This document shows, piece after piece, positions 1 to 8,792 of a stretch of DNA of 64,000 nucleotides. The translations under genes and the position numbers were made by a program. Source of the stretch: Flavobacteriaceae bacterium (GTDB taxonomy: Bacteria; Bacteroidota; Bacteroidia; Flavobacteriales; Flavobacteriaceae); NCBI GenBank assembly GCA_947446865.1, contig CANFHX010000003.1, forward strand, positions 62,001 through 126,000, in the 5' to 3' direction. Positions within the stretch are counted from its first letter, which is position 1. Each line of letters opens with the position of its first letter. The notes under the pieces were generated by a model. The model was not told where the DNA came from, ran no database searches, and was given only the letters and a program-made list of their open reading frames with translations.

Positions 1-67
1 GTAAAAAAAAAGAAAAGAAGAAGTTTATTTTGTATCATGATTGGCATTTTAAAATTAATTATACCGA

Positions 68-1507
68 TTATTGTACTTTAATTAATGTTAGGTTTCTATT
101 ACCCATTACTAAAGTATTTCCGTCAGCTGTTTTCCATCTTACATCAATTACATCTGTTTCGTTAAAGTCTGCAATAGTTTGTAAAGTAATAATGTCTGAA
201 TTTTTATTGCTGACCAATGTTTTGGTAGTATTCGGAATTAATACATTATTTTTATAGAGACTAAAAGTTCCAGTGGAATCTGAATTATTTACTACCGATC
301 CAGTAATAACCTGAGGCCCTGAACAATGATATAATTTACCAACTAAGGTTACAGGCGGCCCAACTATAGGTTGACTATTATCTGTTATTCCACCAAATGG
401 GGGTGTGAACCCAAAATTATTAAAAGCTTCACAAGTAAATAAATCACCTATTATAGTAGTATTTGTAGTTGCAGGAGCTCCTGTTATATTAATATCTCCA
501 GCCCCTGTAAATCCTAAAAAGGAAACTAATGACCTTAAGTTAATAAAAGAAGGTTCGGATGGGATGGATAAAGTACCATTTCCAATTGTTAACGCTCCTG
601 CACTTGTAAGAATTCTACCTTCAAGATTTGTTGCTATCCCAACTGCCATTGCCCCTTCACGGGAAACACAATTTCCTTTCATTTCATTGGTTGCCCCAAT
701 ACTCATTGCACCCGTAGCTAACCAAATTATATTATTGGCTTTAGCACCATTAATTAAATTCATAGTCACTCCAATACCCGTATTAATAGCTGCATTGGCT
801 TTAAAAATAAATTTTGCATTAGAATCTCCTAAGCCATCAAATGTTACTACGGCTCCTCCAATAAAGTTAATTGCAGCTCCTTCATAATAAGCCCCTGGAT
901 ATAATGTCAATGCTAAATTGGAATAGTTGGCTTGATAATCATTTGAAATGGGTTGTTCCCCTGGAGCTTGAATACCTGCAGCATAATGAACGTGCCCGAT
1001 TGAATTATATTCAGAAGTTCCAGATATAAAATAATTATCTAAATCATGAATAAGCACACTTAAATCTACTAAAATAGAACCTACAGTTGTTGGAGCAAAG
1101 GTATAATTATCTGAATTTTTAAATTGACCATTAAACATCACCGAATAAGTACCTGTTTTTGGGGTGATTTTCATTCCGTTAACGGATTCATCAATAGAAG
1201 AAGTTGTTAGTATATCTGATGTTGCTGTTGCTGACTTATATGCAGTGGAAAAATCTTGCCAACCCAAAAGTGTACCATTATAGGAATTAAAATCGGAGTC
1301 ATCAGTATTGTAAATTAAAAGTCCAATGGCGGGTGCTGGTATTGCATCGCGTTGGGCATTGGTCAGCCTTGGAGCTAAAAGTCCTTTATTGCTTGACGCC
1401 AAATCTAATACCGAGGAACTATTTGGTGCCGTTGTTGTTCCCACTCCAAGTTGTGCTTTACAAAAATGGAACGAAATAAGTAGAAGGAATACTATTTTGA
1501 TTTTCAT
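68..1507 (-). CDS. Secreted protein with DUF3494 ice-binding-like domain nested between halves of a C-terminal jelly-roll-like domain
   Basis: Signal peptide; GVGTTTAPNSSSVLDLASSNKGLLAPR N-module; LYPGAYYEGAAINFIGGAVVTFDGLGDSNAKFIFKANAAINTG...LINGAKANNIIWLATGAMSIGA...GRILTSAGALTIGNGTLSIP is DUF3494 solenoid-like. Confidence 0.85.
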   Translation of the reverse strand: MKIKIVFLLLISFHFCKAQLGVGTTTAPNSSSVLDLASSNKGLLAPRLTNAQRDAIPAPAIGLLIYNTDDSDFNSYNGTLLGWQDFSTAYKSATATSDILTTSSIDESVNGMKITPKTGTYSVMFNGQFKNSDNYTFAPTTVGSILVDLSVLIHDLDNYFISGTSEYNSIGHVHYAAGIQAPGEQPISNDYQANYSNLALTLYPGAYYEGAAINFIGGAVVTFDGLGDSNAKFIFKANAAINTGIGVTMNLINGAKANNIIWLATGAMSIGATNEMKGNCVSREGAMAVGIATNLEGRILTSAGALTIGNGTLSIPSEPSFINLRSLVSFLGFTGAGDINITGAPATTNTTIIGDLFTCEAFNNFGFTPPFGGITDNSQPIVGPPVTLVGKLYHCSGPQVITGSVVNNSDSTGTFSLYKNNVLIPNTTKTLVSNKNSDIITLQTIADFNETDVIDVRWKTADGNTLVMGNRNLTLIKVQ

Positions 1508-1532
1508 AATAAGTTTGATTTAAATTTTTTAC

Positions 1533-2192
1533 CTACTTTACTTTCATGATTGTTAGTGTTCTATTTTCAAGAACTATTGGATTAGATACCGAATCGGTAT
1601 GCCATTTTACCTCAATAATTTGGTCTTTACTTACAGTTACAATAGTTTGTAAGGCTACTTCATGTTGCGCCTCTTTGCTGGTAAAATTCCTTACAGAATC
1701 GGGTACGGGAACACCATTTACGCAAATACTAAATGTCGCTAATACCAAAGCTGGCAGGGCATTCACATTATGACATTCACTGTTAAACGTTACTAAATAG
1801 GTGCCTGGCAAAGGATTGATGGCAAGATTATTAACATTTAATGGAATAATAGTCATTCCAGAAACCGTTGTATCCACAATTGAATTGGTAGTGTCGGAGG
1901 TTGCAATTGTTTTTGATTTAAAAGCAGAAGCCAAGACTTTCCAACCTGTAGATAGCGAAAAACCATTGAGATTTAATTCATCGGTATTGTAAATTAGTAA
2001 ACCTTCAGCAGGAGATGCAATTGCATTTCGTTCTGAAGTCGTCATTCTTGGAGCCAAAAATCCTTTAGTAGTGGAGGTAATATCAAGAACCGAAGAAGTT
2101 GCAGGAGAAGTAGTTCCTAATCCTACCTGTGCATTACTAATTCCTGTTAGAATGAAAAAGAGAAGGCCGAAAAAGAGTTTGAAATGATTCAT
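1533..2192 (-). CDS. Secreted paralogue with the same N-module and an uninterrupted C1q/TNF-like C-terminal domain (no DUF3494)
   Basis: GLGTTSPATSSVLDITSTTKGFLAPRMTTSERNAI; GTYLVTFNSE...ATFSICVNGVPVPDSVR...VALQTIVTVSKDQIIEVKWHT...LENRTLTIMKVK. Confidence 0.8.
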   Translation of the reverse strand: MNHFKLFFGLLFFILTGISNAQVGLGTTSPATSSVLDITSTTKGFLAPRMTTSERNAIASPAEGLLIYNTDELNLNGFSLSTGWKVLASAFKSKTIATSDTTNSIVDTTVSGMTIIPLNVNNLAINPLPGTYLVTFNSECHNVNALPALVLATFSICVNGVPVPDSVRNFTSKEAQHEVALQTIVTVSKDQIIEVKWHTDSVSNPIVLENRTLTIMKVK

Positions 2193-2219
2193 GTTTTTTG
2201 TTTTTTGTTACTGATTGAA

Positions 2220-3587
2220 TTATTGTACTCTAATTAAAGTTAGCGTTCTATTTTTCATAAGTAAGGTTTCTGAAGGGGTATTCCAGCGAATTTCTACCGA
2301 CTGACCATAAGTTACCGATACGATTCCTCTCAAAGAAATAGTCGTATTTACTGCATTACTTGGAAGTGTTTTAGTAGAATTAGGCACTAAAATGCCATTG
2401 CAATAAATACTAAAATGAGCCGCTCCTAAAGCAGTATTTTCGGTTTCTGTCGTAACATAAGAGGTCGTAGAGGTGCCATCCGATATATTAACCGTTCCAC
2501 CAGCGGGAATAATCGGATATTGTAATGTAGCTGTTTCAAAACCTGTTGCTGCTCCAGCATCCGAGAGTATATATCCATTGTAGATTGAAGTGGTATTGGC
2601 ACCATCAATTACATTTCCTAAAGCACCAGCATGGGTGTAAATAATAAATTCTTTTAAAACACCTAAATCAATTGAAGATGTACCCACTGGTACGCTTGCC
2701 GTTCCGGGTCCAAAGGCTATAGCCCCACCACCGGATAACAATCTGCCTTCTAAGGTAGAACGAAATCCAACTGCAATTGCGGCAGTTCTAGCGATAAGAT
2801 TTCCCACAATAACACAATCAGCTCCAATACCTATTCCGCCTAGTGCAACCCAAAACACATTACAAGACTTGGCTCCACCAGCTAATGTTATTGTTGTAAA
2901 TACACTAGAATTTATGGCTCCATTTGCCTGAAAAATAAATATGGCATTTGGATTTCCTCCTGCGTCTAATGTTATATTTTTTCTTAATGCTAATGCAGCA
3001 GGGATATAATATTTACCTGGATAAACAATTTGACCTTCATCGGTTCCTAACAAATCTGTAAAAGCCGCATCTGTAACAGCTACTGCATCCAAAGAAGCTA
3101 TTGCATTAGTAAAGGCTGGAGAACAATTGCTGCTGCTAATAGAACTCGTATTTGGAGTAACTACTGTTGTTATCGTTGTTATTGGGTTGTTTTTAAATTC
3201 ACTATTAAAACTTACCATATAATTACCTTCTGGTGGACTTATGGACATTTCTGAAACTACCTCATCCGATGTAGATGCACTGGTAGCGCTTGAAATGGAA
3301 GTTATTGTTTTATATCGAGCAGTAAAGTCTTGCCAGCCCAAAGTACCACCATTAAAAGTGTTAAAAGTAGCATCATCTAAATTATATACTACGAGTCCAA
3401 TCGCAGGTAATACAATCGCATTTCTTTGCAAAGTAGTCATTCTAGGGGTTAGCATCCCTTTGCTGGTAGATGTTAAATCTAAAACAGCTGAAGTAGACGG
3501 AGCGTTAGTTCCGATTCCTAATTGAGCAAATGAGGTTACGAAGCAAAAATTTAAAATTAGAAGAAAAAAAAGTGAACTATTTTTCAT
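2220..3587 (-). CDS. Secreted DUF3494 ice-binding-like protein (array paralogue)
   Basis: N-module plus YPGKYYIPAALALRKNITLDAGGNPNAIFIFQANGAINSSVFTTITLAGGAKSCNVFWVALGG...EGRLLSGGGAIAFGPGT. Confidence 0.85.
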   Translation of the reverse strand: MKNSSLFFLLILNFCFVTSFAQLGIGTNAPSTSAVLDLTSTSKGMLTPRMTTLQRNAIVLPAIGLVVYNLDDATFNTFNGGTLGWQDFTARYKTITSISSATSASTSDEVVSEMSISPPEGNYMVSFNSEFKNNPITTITTVVTPNTSSISSSNCSPAFTNAIASLDAVAVTDAAFTDLLGTDEGQIVYPGKYYIPAALALRKNITLDAGGNPNAIFIFQANGAINSSVFTTITLAGGAKSCNVFWVALGGIGIGADCVIVGNLIARTAAIAVGFRSTLEGRLLSGGGAIAFGPGTASVPVGTSSIDLGVLKEFIIYTHAGALGNVIDGANTTSIYNGYILSDAGAATGFETATLQYPIIPAGGTVNISDGTSTTSYVTTETENTALGAAHFSIYCNGILVPNSTKTLPSNAVNTTISLRGIVSVTYGQSVEIRWNTPSETLLMKNRTLTLIRVQ

Positions 3588-3638
3588 ATTTAGGTTTATT
3601 ATTTATTAATCTGAGTTTATAGATGTACCTATTTTTAG

Positions 3639-5042
3639 TTATCTCACATGGATAAGAGTCAAAATTCTGTTGTTTAATTTTAAGGTTCCTGTTGCAACTT
3701 TCCATCGAACCTCAATAGGCTGGTTTTCTCCTACAGTGGCAATCGTTTGTAATGAAATTCCAGAGGTATAATTTGAATTCAACTTCGTTCTTACAGAATC
3801 GCCAATTACTATTCCATTTTGATACAAACTAAATGTTGCCGTAGAATTTGGAAAAACAATAGTTGGAGTAATTACCGATGTGGTAATTGTTCCATCACCA
3901 GGAGGAAAAACAGTACCAACAATAACTGAGGTAGAAAAACCACCAATTATCCCATAATTTGTTCCTAAATTTCCTGTTATATAAGAAATACCTGTACCAT
4001 TTAAAGCACCTGAATTTGTAAAAATTATAAAACTTTCTAATGTTCCAAAATCAATAAAGTTACATTTTGAAGGTAGAGTTGCAGTACCAGGGCCAAATGC
4101 AATTGCTCCAAAAGTAGAAAACAATCTTCCTTCAAGTAATCCACCTGCACCCATAGCAACTGCCCCACCATGAGAAATAAGTGTACCTTTCATTATGGTT
4201 CCTGCTCCCAATCCAATTGCACCTTCAGCAATCCAAAAAATATTACTAGCAGATGCTCCATTAGTTAAAACTATAGAAGTTCCTGCCCCAGTATCGATAG
4301 CGGCACTAGACCTAAAAATGAAAACTGCATTAGAGTCTCCTCCTCCGTCTAGGGTTAAAACCCCAGCAATTGATAAGGCTGCAGCGGTGCTATATACACC
4401 GGCATAAAGTGTTTCCCCACTTCCAAAAGTGATAGTATGACTTGAATTGGTCACTGGGATATTCATTATTTGATCATAAATAGCATTTAAAACTAAAACT
4501 CCTTGTGCAGAAGAATAAGGGCTTATTATTGTAGAAGTGGTACCCGGAATGGTAGTTGGAATATTTGTATATTCACTATTAAATGAAACTAAGTAAGTGC
4601 CTGCAGTTGGCGAAATTGTCATGTCTTGAATTACAACATCACTTGCAGAAACTGTTGTTGTCTCACTTGAAGAGGAAACAGAATTGTATTTATTGGTATT
4701 GGATAACACAAAATTTGTAGTAGCAAATGCTGTTGTATTGGTTCCAACTGCTGCAGATTTACCTATATTAGGTCCTGCCCATAAAATACCACCTAAAGTA
4801 GTACCTACATTCGTTTCTATTTGTCCAGAAGTTGTATTAAAAATGGTTAAACCAATAGCAGGATTAACAAAAGCCAATTGTTCTATAGTTGTCATTCTTG
4901 GCATTAGAAACCCTTTGGTAGTTGAACTCAAATCTAAAATAGAGGAAGCATCTGGAGTTGAAGTACCTATTCCAATTTGAGCATTTGCTGTTCCGTATAG
5001 ATTTAGAAAAATTACAATCCATAAAAATGATGGAATATTCAT
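3639..5042 (-). CDS. Secreted DUF3494 ice-binding-like protein (array paralogue)
   Basis: GIGTSTPDASSILDLSSTTKGFLMPRMTT; TLYAGVYSTAAALSIAGVLTLDGGGDSNAVFIFRSSAAIDTGAGTSIVLTNGASASNIFWIAEGAIGLG...EGRLFSTFGAIAFGPGT. Confidence 0.88.
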   Translation of the reverse strand: MNIPSFLWIVIFLNLYGTANAQIGIGTSTPDASSILDLSSTTKGFLMPRMTTIEQLAFVNPAIGLTIFNTTSGQIETNVGTTLGGILWAGPNIGKSAAVGTNTTAFATTNFVLSNTNKYNSVSSSSETTTVSASDVVIQDMTISPTAGTYLVSFNSEYTNIPTTIPGTTSTIISPYSSAQGVLVLNAIYDQIMNIPVTNSSHTITFGSGETLYAGVYSTAAALSIAGVLTLDGGGDSNAVFIFRSSAAIDTGAGTSIVLTNGASASNIFWIAEGAIGLGAGTIMKGTLISHGGAVAMGAGGLLEGRLFSTFGAIAFGPGTATLPSKCNFIDFGTLESFIIFTNSGALNGTGISYITGNLGTNYGIIGGFSTSVIVGTVFPPGDGTITTSVITPTIVFPNSTATFSLYQNGIVIGDSVRTKLNSNYTSGISLQTIATVGENQPIEVRWKVATGTLKLNNRILTLIHVR

Positions 5043-5071
5043 AGTGGTTTTATTTTTAATTTATCAGATGA

Positions 5072-6463
5072 CTATCTAACATTTAACAAGGTCAAAACTC
5101 TATTATCTAATGTTAAAATACCTGTATTTGTCTTCCATCTAATTTCAATAGATTGACCAGCGGTAACTGTTGCAATTGCTTGCAGAGAAATTTCTGCAGG
5201 ATTTACTAAACTTGTTCGTGTTCTATAAGAATTTGTTATTAAAACTCCATTTTGATAAATACTAAATCCAACGATACTTGATGTTGGCGCAGTTATTTCT
5301 GGAGTTACAAGAACAGAGCCCCCTGGAGGAAAAATCGTTCCATTTACAACAGATGGGGTTGTTAATCCTGAAATAGGTCCAATTGAATTAGTCCCAACAT
5401 CTCCCGTTATTGTTGAAATTGCGGTATTAGCAATAGCGCCATCAGCCGTAAACATTCCAAATCGTGCGGCAACTCCAAGATTAATAAAATTGCAATTTTG
5501 CGGAATAGTTAAGGTTAAATTATCAGAGGTTAATGCTCCAGAAGTTGACAATAGCCTTCCTTCAATAATGCACCCTGCTCCAGCTGCTAGTGCAGCACCA
5601 TGGGATATTAATGTTCCTTTAATTTTTGTAATAGCACCAAGTCCAACTGCCGCTTCTACCACCCAAAAAACATTGCATGCACTTGCACCATTAGTTAGAA
5701 GAACTGTTGTTCCCGCACCAGTATTAAATGCAGCACCAATTTTAAAAACAAATTTTGCATCGGGATTATTTTGACCATCTAAAGTTAATATTCCTGCCAT
5801 AGAAGCAGCAGCAGCAATGGAATACACGCCTGCTGTAAGTGTTTCTCCATTTCCAAAAACAGCAGCATGTGCTGAATTTGTTACTGATAGTGAATTAAGT
5901 TGGTTGTAGGCAGTTTGTAAATCTGTTGCAGTTTGATTTGTACTTATCTCTACTCCAGGAATTGTAGTTGTTGATGAAGTAAAATTAAACTGACTATTAA
6001 AATTAACAAAATAAGTACCTGCTGGTGGAGAAATTGTCATACTAGGAACTACTATGTCTGAAGTGGAAGATGTTGAAATGGAACCAATACCACTTACTGC
6101 ATTGTATTTGTTAGAGTTAGTCATTACAAATTCAGTAGTTGCTAATTGTGTGGTGTTGGTTCCAACAGGTGCCGTAACTCCGGATGTTGTAAACCCACTC
6201 CATAAAATTCCTCCATGTCCATCACCCTTGTTGGATTCTATTTGTCCTGAAGAAGTATTAAAAATTGTTAAACCAATTGCCGGATTTATTAAAAGTAGTT
6301 TTTCTGCAGTGGTCATCCTAGGTAATAAAAAACCTTTGGTTGTAGAAGATAAATCCAACAATGAAGACACATCTGGACTTGAGGTCCCTATACCTATTTG
6401 GGCATTTAAAGAACCGAATAATGTTAGAAAAAAAATAAGAAAATAATATTTTAATAGTTTCAT
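5072..6463 (-). CDS. Secreted DUF3494 ice-binding-like protein (array paralogue)
   Basis: GIGTSSPDVSSLLDLSSTTKGFLLPRMTT; TLTAGVYSIAAAASMAGILTLDGQNNPDAKFVFKIGAAFNTGAGTTVLLTNGASACNVFWVVEAAVGLGAITKIKGTLISHGAALAAGAGCIIEGRLLS. Confidence 0.9.
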   Translation of the reverse strand: MKLLKYYFLIFFLTLFGSLNAQIGIGTSSPDVSSLLDLSSTTKGFLLPRMTTAEKLLLINPAIGLTIFNTSSGQIESNKGDGHGGILWSGFTTSGVTAPVGTNTTQLATTEFVMTNSNKYNAVSGIGSISTSSTSDIVVPSMTISPPAGTYFVNFNSQFNFTSSTTTIPGVEISTNQTATDLQTAYNQLNSLSVTNSAHAAVFGNGETLTAGVYSIAAAASMAGILTLDGQNNPDAKFVFKIGAAFNTGAGTTVLLTNGASACNVFWVVEAAVGLGAITKIKGTLISHGAALAAGAGCIIEGRLLSTSGALTSDNLTLTIPQNCNFINLGVAARFGMFTADGAIANTAISTITGDVGTNSIGPISGLTTPSVVNGTIFPPGGSVLVTPEITAPTSSIVGFSIYQNGVLITNSYRTRTSLVNPAEISLQAIATVTAGQSIEIRWKTNTGILTLDNRVLTLLNVR

Positions 6464-6509
6464 TTATGTTTTGATTAATTTAAAATATTAATCGCTTTAT
6501 TTATTTTGA

Positions 6510-7955
6510 TTACCAAGTTGTTGTTGCTGTTCTAACCCAAGTATTTATGGCTATACAGGTATAAATAAAAGTTGGTGTTACTCTTATTTCTCCTGGTTTA
6601 CCAATATCGGTACTTGAAGTTGGTGCGATTGTTGAAATTTTAATTTGAAAATTAGCTTCAACATATTCTTTAGTTACAATTGCTTTTATAGTTCCAGCAG
6701 TAATTAATTCATTTGTTACAGAGGGTAAACTAGCAAAACCATTTTTCAAGATAATAATTGCATCCGATCTGTTACTAGGACCTGTTCCGTTACCTACATT
6801 AAAAATTCTATCGGTAGATGAAAATAAATTTGCTGATGTTGGAACATAATCGGTTCCGCAAATTCCTCCTACCCATTCTCCGTAAGATTGCGCTAGGTTT
6901 CCATAACCTCCTGAAATTACAGAATTTTCCCCATTTGCTACATTGGTAGTACCTCCTGAGACAGTTGAAGCCGTTCCGTTTGTAATATTGGTTATTCCAC
7001 CTGAAACATTTGAATTTATTCCGATAGCAATATTAGAAGTGCCTCCCAAAACTGATGCAGCAGCTCCACTAGAAATATTAGAAGTACCACCTGCAATAAC
7101 AGAACTTGATCCGCTTGCTGCATTGGAAGTACCTCCACCTATACTTGACGCTGCTCCACTCGAAACATTGGAAGTTCCTCCTCCTACACTCGATGTAGCA
7201 TTACTAGCTATATTGGAGGTTCCTCCTCCAATACTTGACGCTGCTCCACTTGCAGTATTGGAAGTACCACCCGTAATAGCAGCTGCAGCTCCACTAGCTA
7301 GATTAGTTACCCCGCCACCCACGTGTGAATTTACTCCCCAACCTGAGTTAGACGTTCCTCCAGAAACACTGCCATTGGCACCAAAAGTTTCATTTGTAGT
7401 TCCACCTCCAATAGAAGATCCTGCACCAAAAGAAATATTCGTTGATCCTCCTGCAATTGTAGATGCAAATCCACTTGCTATATTTGTGGTTCCGCCTCCA
7501 ATAGTGGCTACGGAGCCACATGCTGTATTAGTGGTTCCTCCGCTTACGGTAGAATTAGCTCCACAAGCACTATTGGTTGTTCCCCCGCCTACTGTTGATG
7601 TTGCCCCACTTGCTATATTACTAGTTCCAGGTATGGCATATAATCCTGTTGCTCCTGTATCTCCCTTAGGACCTGTCGCCCCTGTAACACTTATCCAGAA
7701 AGCACCGAATTCATTTCCTACATTTGTTTCTACCAATCCATTACTAGTATTGAATATTAACAACCCAATAGTAGGATTTACTATAGCTTCTCTCTGAAAT
7801 GTTGTCATCCTAGGTAATAAAAAACCTTTGGTTGTAGAGGTTAAATCTAACAATGCAGATGCATCCGGACTTGAGGTTCCTATACCTATTTGGGCATAAA
7901 AAAAAGAAGATGCAAGCAAAAAAAGTATTTTTAAAAAGATTATAAAATTTTTCAT
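6510..7955 (-). CDS. Secreted repeat protein: shared N-module, short collagen-like stretch, about 16 YadA-like head repeats, tail-fibre-like C-terminus
   Basis: GIGTSSPDASALLDLTSTTKGFLLPRMTT; GATGPKGDTGATG; repeated (T/S)(T/S)Nxa.Gaxs.vgGG; SDAIIILKNGFASLPSVTNELI. Confidence 0.85.
   Translation of the reverse strand: MKNFIIFLKILFLLASSFFYAQIGIGTSSPDASALLDLTSTTKGFLLPRMTTFQREAIVNPTIGLLIFNTSNGLVETNVGNEFGAFWISVTGATGPKGDTGATGLYAIPGTSNIASGATSTVGGGTTNSACGANSTVSGGTTNTACGSVATIGGGTTNIASGFASTIAGGSTNISFGAGSSIGGGTTNETFGANGSVSGGTSNSGWGVNSHVGGGVTNLASGAAAAITGGTSNTASGAASSIGGGTSNIASNATSSVGGGTSNVSSGAASSIGGGTSNAASGSSSVIAGGTSNISSGAAASVLGGTSNIAIGINSNVSGGITNITNGTASTVSGGTTNVANGENSVISGGYGNLAQSYGEWVGGICGTDYVPTSANLFSSTDRIFNVGNGTGPSNRSDAIIILKNGFASLPSVTNELITAGTIKAIVTKEYVEANFQIKISTIAPTSSTDIGKPGEIRVTPTFIYTCIAINTWVRTATTTW
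6906..7625 (-). repeat. About 16 tandem 45-bp (15-residue) coding repeats, left-handed beta-roll/YadA head type, plus a degenerate 17th copy
   Basis: Parsed by hand: TSNIASGATSTVGGG/TTNSACGANSTVSGG/.../TTNVANGENSVISGG; copies diverged at DNA level but keep 45-bp phase. Confidence 0.88.
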
Positions 7956-8029
7956 TTTTTTTATATTTTGATCAAAAAAGTTCTAAATATTTTATCAATG
8001 AATTTAATACGTTTTCCTATAAAACGTTG

Positions 8030-8758
8030 CTATTTAAAATATTCTAGAGTATAAGTGTAAACTCCTAATGGATAGACCTCAGAGAACAAACCATTACCGG
8101 TAACCACATTGTTAGTTATAAGGTCCATATTGAAAGTAGAAATCCCAGTTCTAAAAGTCATTCCGCTTTGGTAGGTAGTCATTTTATAATAACCGGTCAT
8201 ACCTGATGGTTTAGCTATGGTTAATAATGCATCCGTTCCTAAAGTGGTGAAAGTACCTTTTATAGCATATACTTGTTTACCATCAATGGAGGTTGAGGTT
8301 GCAACTTCAGTAGTTGAATAATTTTTTATACCGCTGCTACCTAAAGGAGTCCATTTACCAGCTGTAATACTATCAAACCCTCCAGGATTATAATAATAAT
8401 AATACCCTGGTGTTACAGCAGTGACTATGCCGTTATTTCCATTTACTGCAGCAAGAGTGTTTCCTATTGTAGCATTATAAACAATCATACCATCCAAACC
8501 GCTCGGGAAACCTCCCGCAAATAATGTAGTTGTATTAAAAGTGAAAGTTGTCAAATCAGTTGTTGGAAAAAGTAACCCTTTTCCATTACCAGTAGGATCT
8601 AAGGAGTTATCAAAGTTTGAAGAAGCGTCCAAAAATGGATTTTCATTCGTAATATTATTAGCTATTGTTCCATTTGTATTAACTTGAGCATTAACTATCT
8701 CATTTGAAAATAGTAATACCAAGAAAAAAAATATTGATTTAAATAAATATGTTTTCAT
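8030..8758 (-). CDS. Secreted hypothetical protein, divergent member of the array
   Basis: Signal peptide; degenerate module NPFLDASSNFDNSLDPTGNGKGLLFPTTDL...GLDGMIVYNATIGN. Confidence 0.7.
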   Translation of the reverse strand: MKTYLFKSIFFFLVLLFSNEIVNAQVNTNGTIANNITNENPFLDASSNFDNSLDPTGNGKGLLFPTTDLTTFTFNTTTLFAGGFPSGLDGMIVYNATIGNTLAAVNGNNGIVTAVTPGYYYYYNPGGFDSITAGKWTPLGSSGIKNYSTTEVATSTSIDGKQVYAIKGTFTTLGTDALLTIAKPSGMTGYYKMTTYQSGMTFRTGISTFNMDLITNNVVTGNGLFSEVYPLGVYTYTLEYFK

Positions 8759-8792
8759 ATAATAAAATTTAATAATTGATAATTTGTGTTTG

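Noticed and set aside
405-6446. Several plus-strand ORFs (405-887, 3241-3525, 4195-4407, 5490-5774, 6054-6446) across the array
   Set aside because: All antisense to well-supported minus-strand secreted proteins, with Pro/Val/Ile-rich compositions typical of shadow ORFs.
6906-7625. Regular 45-bp spaced repeats that could look CRISPR-like
   Set aside because: Repeats are coding, contiguous, diverged and in frame; no alternation of identical repeat with unique spacer, and no cas genes.
6943-7797. 284-aa plus-strand ORF with a strongly periodic Pro/Val/Glu-rich sequence (LEVPPPxLDAAPLE...)
   Set aside because: Exact antisense of the 45-bp repeats in 6510-7955; the periodicity and openness are inherited from the sense-strand repeat. 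No signal peptide or recognisable family.
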